In this document: in pieces, positions 47,328 to 57,998 of the stretch
Layout of the letters: every line of letters starts with the position of its first letter
Position numbering within the stretch: the first letter of the stretch is position 1
Assembly (NCBI GenBank): GCA_949751835.1
Contig: CATKHK010000064.1
Location: forward strand, 1-64,000
Reading direction: 5' to 3'
DNA from: Blepharisma japonicum
Taxonomy: Eukaryota > Ciliophora > Heterotrichea > Heterotrichida > Blepharismidae
Length of the DNA: 64,000 nt
The notes under the pieces: model-generated
Databases searched by the model: none
The model's input: the letters and a program-made list of their open reading frames with translations, nothing else
Told to the model about the DNA's origin: nothing
Translations under genes and position numbers: made by a program

Positions 47328-49271
47328 ATGGAACCTAAAAAAGGACCTGCAACTCAAGCTGAGAAAAACAGGGAAAGGCTAAAAAATCAGCGCGACAACC
47401 AACTTTTTGGCAAAGCCCAACAAATTGACGCAATGGCGCCTGAAGATATTTTGGTTGAATTGAAAAATAAAAAATTGCCTGTGTTTGGGACAAATAAAGA
47501 AAGAGTTGAGCGACTTAAAAAAGCACTAGGAATACCAATTCAAGACAATGGATCAAAAGCTTCAAATAGTGTCTTGAATAACATTGAGCAAATTCAAAAA
47601 AAAAGAGAGGAAAGAAGAAGGAGGATGGAAGAAGAAAGAATAAATAAGGAAGAAAGAAAAGCTGAAAATGAAGCTCTAGGAAAATTAGTTGATGTAGATT
47701 TTCAAAAAATGGTTGATCAGTTTAAACAACAAGTTCCCCCTCAGAAGCCTCATGTCCCATCATCAGAATTAAAAATTTGTGTATGTGTAAGAAAAAGACC
47801 AATTTTCTCTAAGGAAGAGAAAAATGGTGAAATTGATGCTTTGAGCTGTTCTAACCCAATAATTATGATTCATGAACCTAAGCTCAAAGTAGATGGCATT
47901 ACTAAGTACCTAGAAAATCACACCTTCCAATTCGATAATACATATGGAGAAAGCGAAGACACAAAAACTGTTTACGAGTCCTCTATTCGGCCTCTATGTC
48001 CATTCATACTCCAAGGCGGCACTGTAACTTGTTTTGCATATGGCCAAACAGGTTCAGGCAAAACTTTTACAATGCGGGGTCTCCAAGAAATGGTAATCTG
48101 TGATCTTGATAAATTTGGCCGTGGTCAGCTTACCTTCCATATAAGTTTCTACGAAATTTATGGTGGACGCTGCTTTGACCTGCTTAATAATAGAGCCAAA
48201 CTTACAATTCTTGAAGACGGTAACGGAAATATTCAAATTCAAGGCTTAGTTGAGCATCCGGTTGCGAATAAAGATGAAGTCTTACAGCTAATTGAATATG
48301 GAAACTCAGTCAGAACAACCCACGCAACAACCTCAAATGAAGATTCTTCACGATCACACGCAATTTGTCAAATTATATTAAAAAGTGGTCAAAGAGAATT
48401 TGGAAGACTAAGATTAGTTGATTTGGCTGGCAGTGAAAGAGCACAAGACTGTGTTAGCAATAATAGGCAAAGACGTATTGAAGGTGCAGAAATAAATAAA
48501 AGTTTATTGGCACTAAAAGAATGTATTAGAGCATTAAGAGGAGGCCCAGGGGCACATGTACCTTATAGAGGCTCGAAGCTGACTTTAGTGCTGAGGGATT
48601 CTTTTGAAGGAGGGTCTGATGAAAAAAAAGTTATTATGATCACTTGCGTATGCCCTGGACATTCAAGCTCTGACCATACTTTAAATTCACTTAGATATGC
48701 TGATAGATTAAAAGAGCAAGTTGTTGCGAATCAAGTAAACCAATTTCAGCCAAAGCATGAACCATTAAAACCTATACAAGAGCAGCCAAAACTTCAGCCA
48801 GAGCCAGCAAAACCTCAGCCATCTAAGAAAAACCTTCAGCCTCAAGCTCAGCAAAACCAACTTAAAAAAAAGGACGAAAAACCAGAAGTCGCCGATAAAT
48901 TCAGGAAAAGCTTCAGGGATATGGAATATATACAAAAGCAAGAAGAAGACAAAATGAGTCTAGAAATGCTTGATTTGCATGAAAAGGTTGAAACGATACT
49001 GGAAGAGGAAGAAGAGTTATTAGAAACACATGTCCATGCTATTAAAGAAGATGCACAAATACTGACAGAAGAAGGAGAATTGATTTCTATGGCACAGGGA
49101 GATACAGATTATGACATTGATTCTTATGTGCAAAGGATGGAAATTTTGGTTAAGCATAAATTGACAGTTTATCAGAATTTGTATCAGAAAGTAATGAGCT
49201 TTAAAGCACATTTGAACGAAGAAGAGGAGTTCTCAAACCATATGACACAGAAACTGAAGAAAAAAGGATAA
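47328..49271 (+). CDS. Kinesin-13 microtubule depolymerase with N-terminal SAP-like motif
   Basis: The protein has 647 residues with an internal motor domain (about 148-465): ICVCVRKRPIFSKEEKNGEI, P-loop FAYGQTGSGKTFTM, switch I SNEDSSRSHAI, switch II LVDLAGSERAQD, and SLLALKECIRALRGGPGAHV followed by PYRGSKLTLVLRDSF. The central motor, and the ALKECIRAL and KLTLVLRDSF wording, mark kinesin-13 (MCAK/KIF2), which removes tubulin from microtubule ends and controls cilium length and spindles. Residues 36-69 (MAPEDILVELKNKKLPVFGT then NKERVERLKKALGI) look like a SAP-type helix-turn-helix, unusual for kinesin-13. A charged neck precedes the motor and a coiled coil follows. There is no TGA. Confidence 0.92.
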   Translation: MEPKKGPATQAEKNRERLKNQRDNQLFGKAQQIDAMAPEDILVELKNKKLPVFGTNKERVERLKKALGIPIQDNGSKASNSVLNNIEQIQKKREERRRRMEEERINKEERKAENEALGKLVDVDFQKMVDQFKQQVPPQKPHVPSSELKICVCVRKRPIFSKEEKNGEIDALSCSNPIIMIHEPKLKVDGITKYLENHTFQFDNTYGESEDTKTVYESSIRPLCPFILQGGTVTCFAYGQTGSGKTFTMRGLQEMVICDLDKFGRGQLTFHISFYEIYGGRCFDLLNNRAKLTILEDGNGNIQIQGLVEHPVANKDEVLQLIEYGNSVRTTHATTSNEDSSRSHAICQIILKSGQREFGRLRLVDLAGSERAQDCVSNNRQRRIEGAEINKSLLALKECIRALRGGPGAHVPYRGSKLTLVLRDSFEGGSDEKKVIMITCVCPGHSSSDHTLNSLRYADRLKEQVVANQVNQFQPKHEPLKPIQEQPKLQPEPAKPQPSKKNLQPQAQQNQLKKKDEKPEVADKFRKSFRDMEYIQKQEEDKMSLEMLDLHEKVETILEEEEELLETHVHAIKEDAQILTEEGELISMAQGDTDYDIDSYVQRMEILVKHKLTVYQNLYQKVMSFKAHLNEEEEFSNHMTQKLKKKG

Positions 49272-49651
49272 TGATAATAAAAATATTATGAGGTCTATTA
49301 TAATTTTTGCTTTTTAAATTATTTCCATAAAAAATAAGAGTTTATGAGAATTTGAAATGCAGAATAGCAATGATTTGGCAAATAAGATAATTTTAATGCT
49401 GTACAAAAATTCTAATAAATAACTATTAATTTATCTCAATAGCAGTAGCTGCAGCATATTCAATTATTATTACTATCTGCCTTTTACCAATTTATCTTAC
49501 AGTATTTATACTGAATATTTTTATAATGGCTGCTTCCATATAATTTAAATATTTTGAACTTCTTACTCGATTTTTATCATAACGATTATTTATCTTCCAA
49601 GCATCCTCATAACAAATTATTGAATTTTTAAATGCTTATTAAAAAAAACAT
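49272..49651. other. Intergenic
   Basis: 380 bp of AT-rich sequence between kinesin-13 and the TBC gene. No feature recognised. Confidence 0.5.
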
Positions 49652-51254
49652 ATGCTTGCCAGAAGCGAGATTCTTGAATTTCTCAATACATGTGAAATTG
49701 CGAGTTTATACGTCTTAAATAAGAGTCATAATAAAAGTTTGAAAGCTATTCGAGCAATAAAGTCTAGTATATGAAGAGGTGACCTCCCAGATGAAGTCCG
49801 AGCCAAATACTGAATTTATCAATGCCCACTTTACACGTAAAATACAATTAGGAGTTCAGGAAGATTCTCGAAAACTTCTTAGAATTTCAGACCCAACTGC
49901 TAATACGTATGAGCTCATCCAACTACGCATCGAGCTAGGTGAAGGCTTAGAAGAAATAGGATTAAACATTGACACTGTTAAAAATGACATCGCCAAAGAT
50001 ATCCCACGAACCCTCCTTGTCGCTAACTCTAAGCGAGAACAAGAAAAGCTCTTCAGAATTTTGCTAGCCTTAGCCTATGTAAAGCCAAGTATTGGGTATT
50101 GTCAAGGAATTAACTTTCTGGCCTCAGTCATTTTGAAAGTTGTAAGAAACGAAGAAGTTGCCTTTTGGCTGCTTTTAGGGGTAATCAAAAAATGGGACAT
50201 GGAGAACATGTTTGTGCCTGGAGTCCCTGATCTCTCTTTACGAGAGCACCAAATGAACCATTATTTTATGATTTTGCTCCCAGATCTCTATTCTCATTTT
50301 AGAAGAGCAGGAATTACTAGTAGTTTTTTTATTACGCGTTGGTTTATGACACTATTTTCTACTTATTTGCCTTTTAATACTCTTGTAAAAGTTTGGGACT
50401 GTTTTTTCTTGGAAGGGTGGAAGGTTATAATAAAGGTCAGTATTGCGATATTAAAAGAACTAAAACCGATGTTTCTTCAAATGGATGTTGAAGAAATATC
50501 ATTTGTATTGAGGGATACACAGAAAGAGTTGCATTTAGATTATAAAAGTTTATTAGAAAAAGGATTTGGAATTGTGGTAAGCTCAAAGGAGCTGAAAAGT
50601 ATAGAAGAAAATTTTTATAAGGAACAAGCTAATTTAAAAATGCAAGCTGCAGAGCATACGCATACTTTGACTGACCAAGAAATGATCATGCTACGATGGG
50701 CAAAGTCACAATTGTCAAGTATCGACCCACCTACTAGAAAAGATATAAAGGAATTTCAAAAAAAGTTGGAAAAGCTAGATATTGATTTAGAGACTTTGCA
50801 CAAGCATCATTTAACTGTGAGCATGGAACTTTTGCATGTACAAAAAGAAATAGAGTCACTAGCGGAGAAAAAAAGAAATTATTTTAGGATATTAAAAGAT
50901 ATGGAAACAAAGTTCAAACAGTCCAAATCATTTTTTAAAAAATTAGTACCAGGGAAAATGAAAAAAATTTTGTCCTCCAAAACTGGAAATAAATTAAATA
51001 TAACCGAAATAAAACAAGAAGACATAGCAGATTGCCAACAAAAATTGAATTATATAGAACAAGAATTAAAAGAACTGTATATGCAACAAAAAGAAAAATA
51101 TTCTATTTACCGGGATGCTCAAACCAGAGTTGAAGAGCTTAAAGAGAAAAAGCAAAGCTACTCTGAGCAGTTATGTGAATTTATTTCACTCCAAATGGTG
51201 AAAAATGATAACAGTCCCAGAATCAGGCCTACTCCAGACCCAGTTTGTTTTTAG
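49652..51254 (+). CDS. TBC-domain Rab GTPase-activating protein, with a reading-frame break
   Basis: The TBC domain starts in the frame of ATG 49652 (two TGA as Trp): SSIWRGDLPDEVRAKYWIYQ. That frame meets TAA at 49838. The rest is in the +1 frame from about 49840 to TAG at 51254: GVQEDSRKLL, then VKNDIAKDIPRTLLVANSKR with the Arg finger, and PSIGYCQGINFLASVILKVV with the Gln finger. Later motifs are WDMENMFVPGVPDLSLREHQ and LVKVWDCFFLEGWKVIIKVS. The C-terminal 200 residues are coiled coil. A 15-nt GT-AG segment (49837-49851) sits at the break but its removal alone does not restore frame. The protein inactivates a Rab in membrane traffic. An ATG at 49779 gives only the downstream part (491 residues). 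Confidence 0.78.
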
Positions 51255-51325
51255 GACTTTAATAATGATTAAATAATGCATTCTGAATATTTTATAAAAA
51301 TTTCATAATTTATTTTAAATTAAAT

Positions 51326-52069
51326 ATGAAAACTACAATAAAGATTCAAAGAGCCGAGCGCTGTCAAGTTGCAGAGCTTATGAGTGCACCTAAAAGAGCC
51401 ACAGATATTGATTATTCAAAGAAAAACTATCAAAATCTCAAAAGGTCTCAACTTGATAATAAAAAGAAAAAAGAGGAAGAAGAATCCCGCCCAATAAAAG
51501 AACTTTTTAAATTAAACCGATTTAAAAATATTGAAAGCGTCGTTTATAAAAATCCAGAGGAATTTAAAAAATCAAGAAGAGCTTCTGCACCTCATAGTGG
51601 ACGTCAAATAGTTTTAAATAATTCAGAAGCCGAAGGCCAAAATAAAGAAAATAATGGGAAAAATTATATTAAAGAAAATTATGTAGAAGCAATAAAGAAA
51701 GAACCAGTTAAAATAATTGAAAAACCTGAAGAAAATGCTCACGCACTAAATCCAAATTATGGAAAAGTCCCACAATATATTGAAGATTATAAGGCTCAGC
51801 GTGAAGCTGATAAAGAGCTTAAAAAGCAACAAGATGAAAATGCTAATTGCCCAGAAGGAATGAGGCTTATGCCTGAAGATGAAAGGCTTGAAACGTTAGA
51901 GATTCTTAATAAAGGAAAAGATGATGTGTGAATCCTTATCAATAAACTTCCTATTGCAGCTAACACTCCTTCAGTTGTAAGAAGACGTGATGAGTATGAA
52001 AAAAGACTTCAAGAATTAGAAAACGCAATAAAAACATTTTCAAGGCGAAAAGTATATGTAGCCATTTAA
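51326..52069 (+). CDS. ENKUR: Enkurin, ciliary microtubule inner protein
   Basis: The gene is read through TGA at 51929-51931 (Trp) to TAA at 52067-52069, giving 247 residues, close to 256 in mammals. The C-terminal enkurin domain is clear: PNYGKVPQYIEDYKAQREAD, LMPEDERLETLEILNKGKDD, then VVRRRDEYEKRLQELENAIK followed by TFSRRKVYVAI. Human enkurin has YGKVP.YL, L.DEER...L.GLK, and E.E...LE.DI..I...KI.(Y/V)VA (recalled). Enkurin lies inside the doublet microtubule B-tubule of motile cilia. The N-terminal half is basic and disordered, with a short Pro-free repeat of Lys/Glu. It begins 71 bp after the TBC gene. Confidence 0.87.
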
Positions 52070-53316
52070 AGTAACAATTTTTATATAGCAAAATTTTTGC
52101 TTTTTCTTAAAGGAAGGAAATGCTAATAATCCAGCGAAATTTACTGATTTTAAATTAAAAGGCAAATTATGAATAATTAATTATAGCAGGCTAAAAATAT
52201 TTCTAGACATATATCTTTTTTTTAGTATTATTCATTCAGATTATTGTAATATTTAACTGAAATATCTATCAAAATCTTCTTTGAGCGTTTATTTTTGAAG
52301 ATATTAATTCTTTTCTTTTACTATGACTATAAAAATTACAACCACAATTGAAAGAATTAATGCTTATCGTTTAGGATTTTATCTGTCAAAATTACGAATG
52401 AGGAGTTTATTATGAGCTAGATATGCCTTATCTTATATTTTAGAATGCTCAAATCTATAGTAATTTGTTTTAGCATCTTTAAATTAAATAGAGAATTAAT
52501 TTGCTTCAGTACTTTTTACTTTTTTGTGTGTTTGAAAGCATCAAACTGTGAAAATAGCAAGCAGTATATAATATATTTTTAAATGATTTCTAACTTAACC
52601 TCCTTAGAGGTCTAACACAAGCAATTATGGTTTTGAGCTTGAATCATTGACCTGTGCATTAATAATTACTTTAATTTTATAATAATAGCTCTTTAAATCC
52701 TAAACATTTTCGTTTGCAGATATCAAATAATAAGCCTGTTTTAGATTGAGTGATATAAAAATTTTCAAAAATTCGTAAAGACACTTCGCGATTTTTCATT
52801 AAGGAATACAACTAATTTAGGTCTAACCAACTACTAAGGAACAGAATTTTATCTATGTGTAGAAATCCATGCTGAAAAATTGCTTAAAATTCGGCTATCA
52901 TAATCAAGTATATATCGTCTTTGAAATCAGCTCATTGAGCTTTCAATTTTACGTCTATTTTGAAAGTCCTTAAACTTTTTGTCTATTATGCATTAATTAC
53001 ATAGTATTATATATATAAAGACAGCTATAAAAATATTTCTGGTTGTAGTTGCTGCATGGATTTGATATCCGTTTAAAATTTTTGATGAAAATTATTATTA
53101 TTCTTGAAAAGAAACATGAATTTAAATAAGAGATAAAGAGATATTACATTTCCATAATTTATTCTCTTACTATATATTATTAAGATAGCAGCTTATAATT
53201 TTAATATATAAAAAGCTTATAATTTATGTCGCTTAGATTCTTTCACTAATATGTTTCTATTCTGGAATTAAAACTAGCTATTTTAGTAAAGATAATACCC
53301 ATTCATAAATAAAAAT
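52070..53316. other. Long intergenic region
   Basis: 1247 bp of AT-rich sequence with frequent TAA/TAG in all frames. A 45-codon open frame at 52323-52460 (one TGA) is the only coding-like stretch; I do not call it. No RNA gene or long repeat recognised. Confidence 0.5.
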
Positions 53317-54006
53317 ATGAAAGAGATTCAATATGCCAAGGAAGAATTTGTTATGAAAAATTTCAACCACAATATTGAGTTCACTCACGAAATGCTAATA
53401 AATGCATTAGAAAATAATAACAATCATCTCATGAGCATGTGTTTTCATTCAAGAAATATCACCAATGAGATGACCGGATTAATCACTGATTTTGAACTAC
53501 TAAAAAACCACTGCTACAACTGAAAAGATCCATCAAGCCGTATCCCAACTAAAGAAGAAATTATATGGCAATTGACTTCTAACAGAAACTTTGAATTTTC
53601 CTTAAAGTTAGCTTCAGAGCTCATAATGCCTATTTGCAAGAAAAAAACCTTTGGGATGAGCGTTGATTTGATATCTCATTCAGGGATTTTGCTTGATTCT
53701 TCCTTCAAACTTGACTTGTTTTGTGAGCTTTATACATCGGAAAATCCACCGAAAAAGCTTGCAGAGGGAAAAGCTGGCAAAAAGCCTTTGGTTGGGAATA
53801 CAAAAGCAGAGCTGAGTTGAAATCACAGGAAAAACTGCCATTCTGCTAATTTTAAGCTAAGGGCTAATGAAGTTTCTTCGCATTATAGAAATGGGTGATT
53901 CTTTTTGGTAATTACAGCCGGTAAGAATTATGGGCTAGATATCAAGCCCCTTATTATTGACAATTTTAATGTTAAGGCAAAGCAATATTCTCTGAATTAT
54001 CATTAG
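53317..54006 (+). CDS. Unknown protein, tandem paralogue A
   Basis: The gene is read through three TGA (53521, 53818, and one at about 53907) to TAG, giving 229 residues. It has a paralogue at 55294. Shared segments: ENNNNHLMSMCFHSRNI with MTGLITDFELLKNHCYNWKD, PTKEEIIWQLTSNRNFEFSL, and the C-terminal block ANFKLRANEVSSHYRNGWFF followed by IKPLIIDNFNVKAKQ. The N-terminus is helical; residues 85-225 look like a beta-sandwich. No family is recognised; the fold could be an Ig-like or DNA-binding beta-sandwich, which is speculation. No signal peptide or membrane segment is present. Confidence 0.65.
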
Positions 54007-55293
54007 AGTATTTTTTAATAGTTTTTAATTATATCCTTAAAAGATCTTTATAAACATTGTTTGGGGAATTAAATTTCTTATGAAAATGTGATTTGCATAG
54101 AGTTAAGTTTATAGGTTTTTTTCTTCTTTTCTTTTTAGATTATTTATTTTGAACTTCAGGATCTATGGCTTAAACATGTCGGAAGAGATTTGACTTATTG
54201 AATTCCATATTAAAGGCAAAGAGGCTATAGCAAATATAAGAGAATTGTAAAATCCAGATTCTGGTAGAAACAAAAATATTAAAAAATTTCGATTGGAAAT
54301 AAAATCGTAAAAATAAGAAAAAAATACTTAAACTCGTCAAATGAGCATTTTGTAATACGGAAATAAATGTAAAATCTAAGTTTTAGAAATGGCTTACCTT
54401 TATGCATAAATATGGAATTCTTTCAACAAGTCTAAAAGTTTCATTTACCCGCGTCCTTAGAGAAGAAAGCAATGAGTTATTATTTTTGCGAAACTTATAT
54501 TTACTAAAAATTGCATAATTATTTATTCACCCAATAAATTATAATTATATGTTTGAAGAATTTATAAATAATTAATCGAATATAGAAAGGATCAATTTTA
54601 GCGTCAATAAGATATAATTTATCAAAATAATTTTAATGCATAGTTATATTTCATAATTATAAGAAATCTATAAAAGTTTTACTTAGATTATGATAAAATT
54701 CATCCGAAGAGATAATGATAATGAATAATTGATTATAATTATTATATTTTATAGTTTTTTACTCTTTTTGCTATAAGTTACTGATTAAAAAATATTTACT
54801 TACAAACGCAATTAGCTAAGCATAATTAGCTTTGCCTTTGAGCTAACTACTGTTTCTATTCTTCTCTGTTGCTCAGTTTTAATTTTGATTACTATAATTT
54901 CAGCTGTTGACTAAAAATTTTTAAATTCCAACTATTTACTTACTTACTGTATATATTACAATATGGTAAAAAATTTTTGAGGCTGATCGAAAATGCTAGG
55001 AGCAGATTTATCTTACAAGCAAGCTTTTTTATTCACATAATTATTCCACAGTTTTAGTTCCCCTTTATTATCAACCTGCCAATATTTCAGCTTATTGAAG
55101 TTTTATTATGGCGCCTTAATCTCAATATTTTTTTATTCCAGCCCTTATACTGATACAGATCTATCTTAAATTATATCAAAACTAAGACTAATTTTCTAAT
55201 AAACCTATTATTTGCTCTAAATTAATTCTTAATTCAAAAAAAAGAATCCCTTAACTGCCCATTTTTATCCATAATTATAATTATTGCACAGAC
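54007..55293. other. Long intergenic region between tandem paralogues
   Basis: 1287 bp, very AT-rich, stop-dense in all frames. No remnants of a third paralogue are visible by eye, nor an RNA gene. Confidence 0.5.
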
Positions 55294-55989
55294 ATGCAAA
55301 CTTACCTCTTTCCTCCTTACCTTCAAGAGTCTCAACCCGACTTCAATAATGAATCGATGATAAATGCTTTGGAGAACAACAATAAACATTTACTGGCGAT
55401 GTGTCTCTATTCTAAAAATCTTAATGAGGACATGACTGGGCTCTTAGCCCATTTCGAGATGCTTAAAAACCACTGCTATAACTGAAAGGACCCTTCTAGT
55501 CGTCCTCCTACCAAGGAAGAGCTTATATGGCAGCTTACTTCAACAAGAAATTTTCAATTTTCGCTAAAATTAGCTTCAGGTGTAACAATTCCAGTCTGTA
55601 AGAAAAAGACTTTTGCAGTAAGTGTTGACTTAAAAATAAACACAGATATACATTTAGACAAATCATTTAAGATTGAGCTAGAAGCTGCACTTTATCTTGC
55701 GGAAAATCCACCTGTAAAGCTTACATTAAGCAAAGCAGGCAAACCTCCACTTATTGGAAATACAAAAACTGTTCTTTGCTGGAACCAGAAAAAAAGTTGC
55801 TTTTCTGCAAATTTCAAGCTTAAAGCAAACGAAGTGTCGTCCCATTATAGAAATGGGTGGTTTTTCTTAGTTATTATGCCTGAAAATAATGCCGGTTTCG
55901 ATATCAAACCACTCGTCATTGACAATTTTAATGTTAAGGCAAAGCAAGTTGCTTGTGTTCAATTTAGCAAAAATAAAGATTATGAATAA
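55294..55989 (+). CDS. Unknown protein, tandem paralogue B
   Basis: The gene is read through one TGA (55483-55485) to TAA, giving 231 residues. It is similar to paralogue A along its whole length: ENNNKHLLAMCLYSKNL, MTGLLAHFEMLKNHCYNWKD, PTKEELIWQLTSTRNFQFSL, CKKKTFAVSVDLKI, then FKLKANEVSSHYRNGWFFLV and IKPLVIDNFNVKAKQV. The first 20 residues and the central loop differ. Two of the Trp positions encoded TGA in A are TGG here. The repeated pairing of SSHYRNGWFFLVI with PLVIDNFNVKAKQ suggests a conserved core. The function is unknown. Confidence 0.7.
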
Positions 55990-56290
55990 ATTCCTAAAAT
56001 TATATAAATTTTATCAAAATTAAAGTTTCTGATGAATATTAGATAAAAAACCATAATAAAAATGCGATTTTAATCAGCATAATAAAAATTAATAATTTGC
56101 ATATATGAAATAGAAAAGTGGAATCATACCCATATAAGTATTATTTCCAAAATATGAGGTGATATCAGAGATATCTTTTCGATTAGAAAATTTATCAAGT
56201 TAAAATATTTTCAATGATCTATTGGGCTAGAGTATTATAAGTGATAATAGGATTAATTAGTCTTTTTATAAGAATAAAACTTCATTAAAG

Positions 56291-57073
56291 CTAAAATATT
56301 TCGCACCTTACTGGCTCACTAACACCAGTATGTACAAACTTATATTTTCTCTTTATTTTGCCTCTCAAGGCTGAAGCAATATCATCATTTTTCCCCATTG
56401 TTACATTTTGTAAAGACCTACACTCTTTGAAATTTTGAAAAAGTGCTAAAGCTCCTTGAGTCTCAATTTCGCAGCAAAAAAGCTGAAGAATTTCTAATTG
56501 TTGTAACTGAACCAAAGCATTAGCGAAGGCAATAGTCCCATTAGTTTTAAATGAATTAAAATTCATTTTCAACACTTTTAATTTTTTTAAATAGGATAGC
56601 CCTCTAGAAAGTTCTACGATAGATTCAGAATCAATGTCATTGTCAGATAAGTTCAAAACTTCTAGCTTAGATAAGCTTTTTAAAGCAATTCCAAGTGATC
56701 TTGCCCCATCCTTCATGAAATTCATTTCTAAATGTAAATCTATAAGGTTTACAAGATTTGATAATGCTGATGCTAAAGAGTTTATTCCTGACGCACAAAG
56801 CATGTTATCTGCTAAATTAAGTCTTTGAAGTCTTGGGTAGAAGTTTAAAAGAACAGAGAGATGGATTGCTCCTATTGTGCCTAGCCTTAAGTGCTTGAGA
56901 TAAATCACTATGGTTTCTTTATCCTCACTAAGTTTACTTAATTCATAAGGAAACGTTGCTTTATTTTTACATATATACTCACCTAGTTTGAGACGATTAT
57001 CAATGCCTTGATTATTGGGCTGTGGAATTATGCTTAAATCATTTCCCTTTCCTTTTTCTTCTTCTATTTGCAT
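56291..57073 (-). CDS. Leucine-rich repeat protein (ribonuclease-inhibitor type)
   Basis: The protein has 260 residues and ends at TAG. From about residue 50 it has six or seven RI-type LRRs with alternating 28-residue units: LQRLNLADNMLCASGINSLA, LIDLHLEMNFMKDGARSLGI, LEVLNLSDNDIDSESIVELS, LKVLKMNFNSFKTNGTIAFA, LEILQLFCCEIETQGALALF. The L..L.L..N.....G...L.. pattern resembles RanGAP and NLR-type repeats. The C-terminus is Lys/Arg-rich. It is a protein-binding scaffold with unknown partner. There is no NACHT or other added domain and no TGA. Confidence 0.75.
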   Translation of the reverse strand: MQIEEEKGKGNDLSIIPQPNNQGIDNRLKLGEYICKNKATFPYELSKLSEDKETIVIYLKHLRLGTIGAIHLSVLLNFYPRLQRLNLADNMLCASGINSLASALSNLVNLIDLHLEMNFMKDGARSLGIALKSLSKLEVLNLSDNDIDSESIVELSRGLSYLKKLKVLKMNFNSFKTNGTIAFANALVQLQQLEILQLFCCEIETQGALALFQNFKECRSLQNVTMGKNDDIASALRGKIKRKYKFVHTGVSEPVRCEIF

Positions 57074-57998
57074 TTTAATTTATATAGCCATTTGGTGAAA
57101 AATATATGAAATATGATTGTGAGTAAATATGCAGGAAAATACCAACTTATTGAGATAATGATTAAACTTATTTAAATATTGGTAAAAAAATAAAGAATAT
57201 TATGAATGATGAATAAATAATACCATCAAAGCACTGAAGGATTGATGAGTAGCTTTCCAATGGAAGGAAAATGTAGCAGATTACTAGAAGGGTTTAAATA
57301 AATGATCACGCTTTTATTTGTTATAGGACTTAAATATTCGTTATATATAGGAGCTTATAGGTCATGAAAAAGGACATGGTTTCTAAGCATTAAATTTGAT
57401 TCAAAGTGCCGAATATTGATTATCAGGAAAAGTGCATTTTAAGCACTCGATATAAAATATAGCTTATGGAACTAATCCATCAGAAAAAATTGTCTATTCT
57501 TCTTCAAACTGAATATGTTTTGATAGAAATAAATAGAGCAATATTATTTGGCATTCAAACTTATCACTAAGAAATTTTTCACCAGCTATCTGTGCTTACT
57601 ATTAGATTTGATGCCCTTATAATATCATTAAATTCAATAGATAAGGTTTAATTATTTTTAGAAAGTAACCCTTAACTTATAGTAAATAGCTAAAAACATA
57701 AGACATATATTAAACATAAAGATAAATTTTAATTTATTAGATTTTTATTTAAAATAAACTTAGAAATTGGGTTGGCAAAGGTTTCAATTCAAAAGATAAA
57801 TAGATTTCAATTTAAAGTATTTAAGAATTATAAGGAAAAATATGAACACAGCTATTTTAATTTATCAAGCGCTTATATAGATAACAGTTCCTATACTTTA
57901 GTATATAAATAATATAAATTAAAAAAAGCTTATATCTCTTGCTTGCTTTATAAGCAATAAAATTAATAAAATATTTTATTTTTTAAATCAATGCTTAC
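57074..57998. other. Intergenic
   Basis: 925 bp of AT-rich sequence downstream of the aspartic protease and upstream of the LRR gene on the same strand. Nothing recognised. Confidence 0.5.

Noticed and set aside
49837-49851. Clean 15-nt intron as full explanation for the TBC gene break
   Set aside because: Removing 15 nt leaves the upstream frame unchanged, and it meets TAG shortly after (about 49879-49881); a shift of one base is still needed.
52323-52460. 45-codon open frame (MTIKITTTIERINAYRLGFY...) in a long intergenic region
   Set aside because: Short, no homologue recognised, and such runs are expected by chance in over 1 kb with only two stop codons.
53317-55989. Tandem genes as parts of a mobile element
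   Set aside because: No terminal repeats, transposase or integrase motifs, or target duplications are visible; simple gene duplication explains them.
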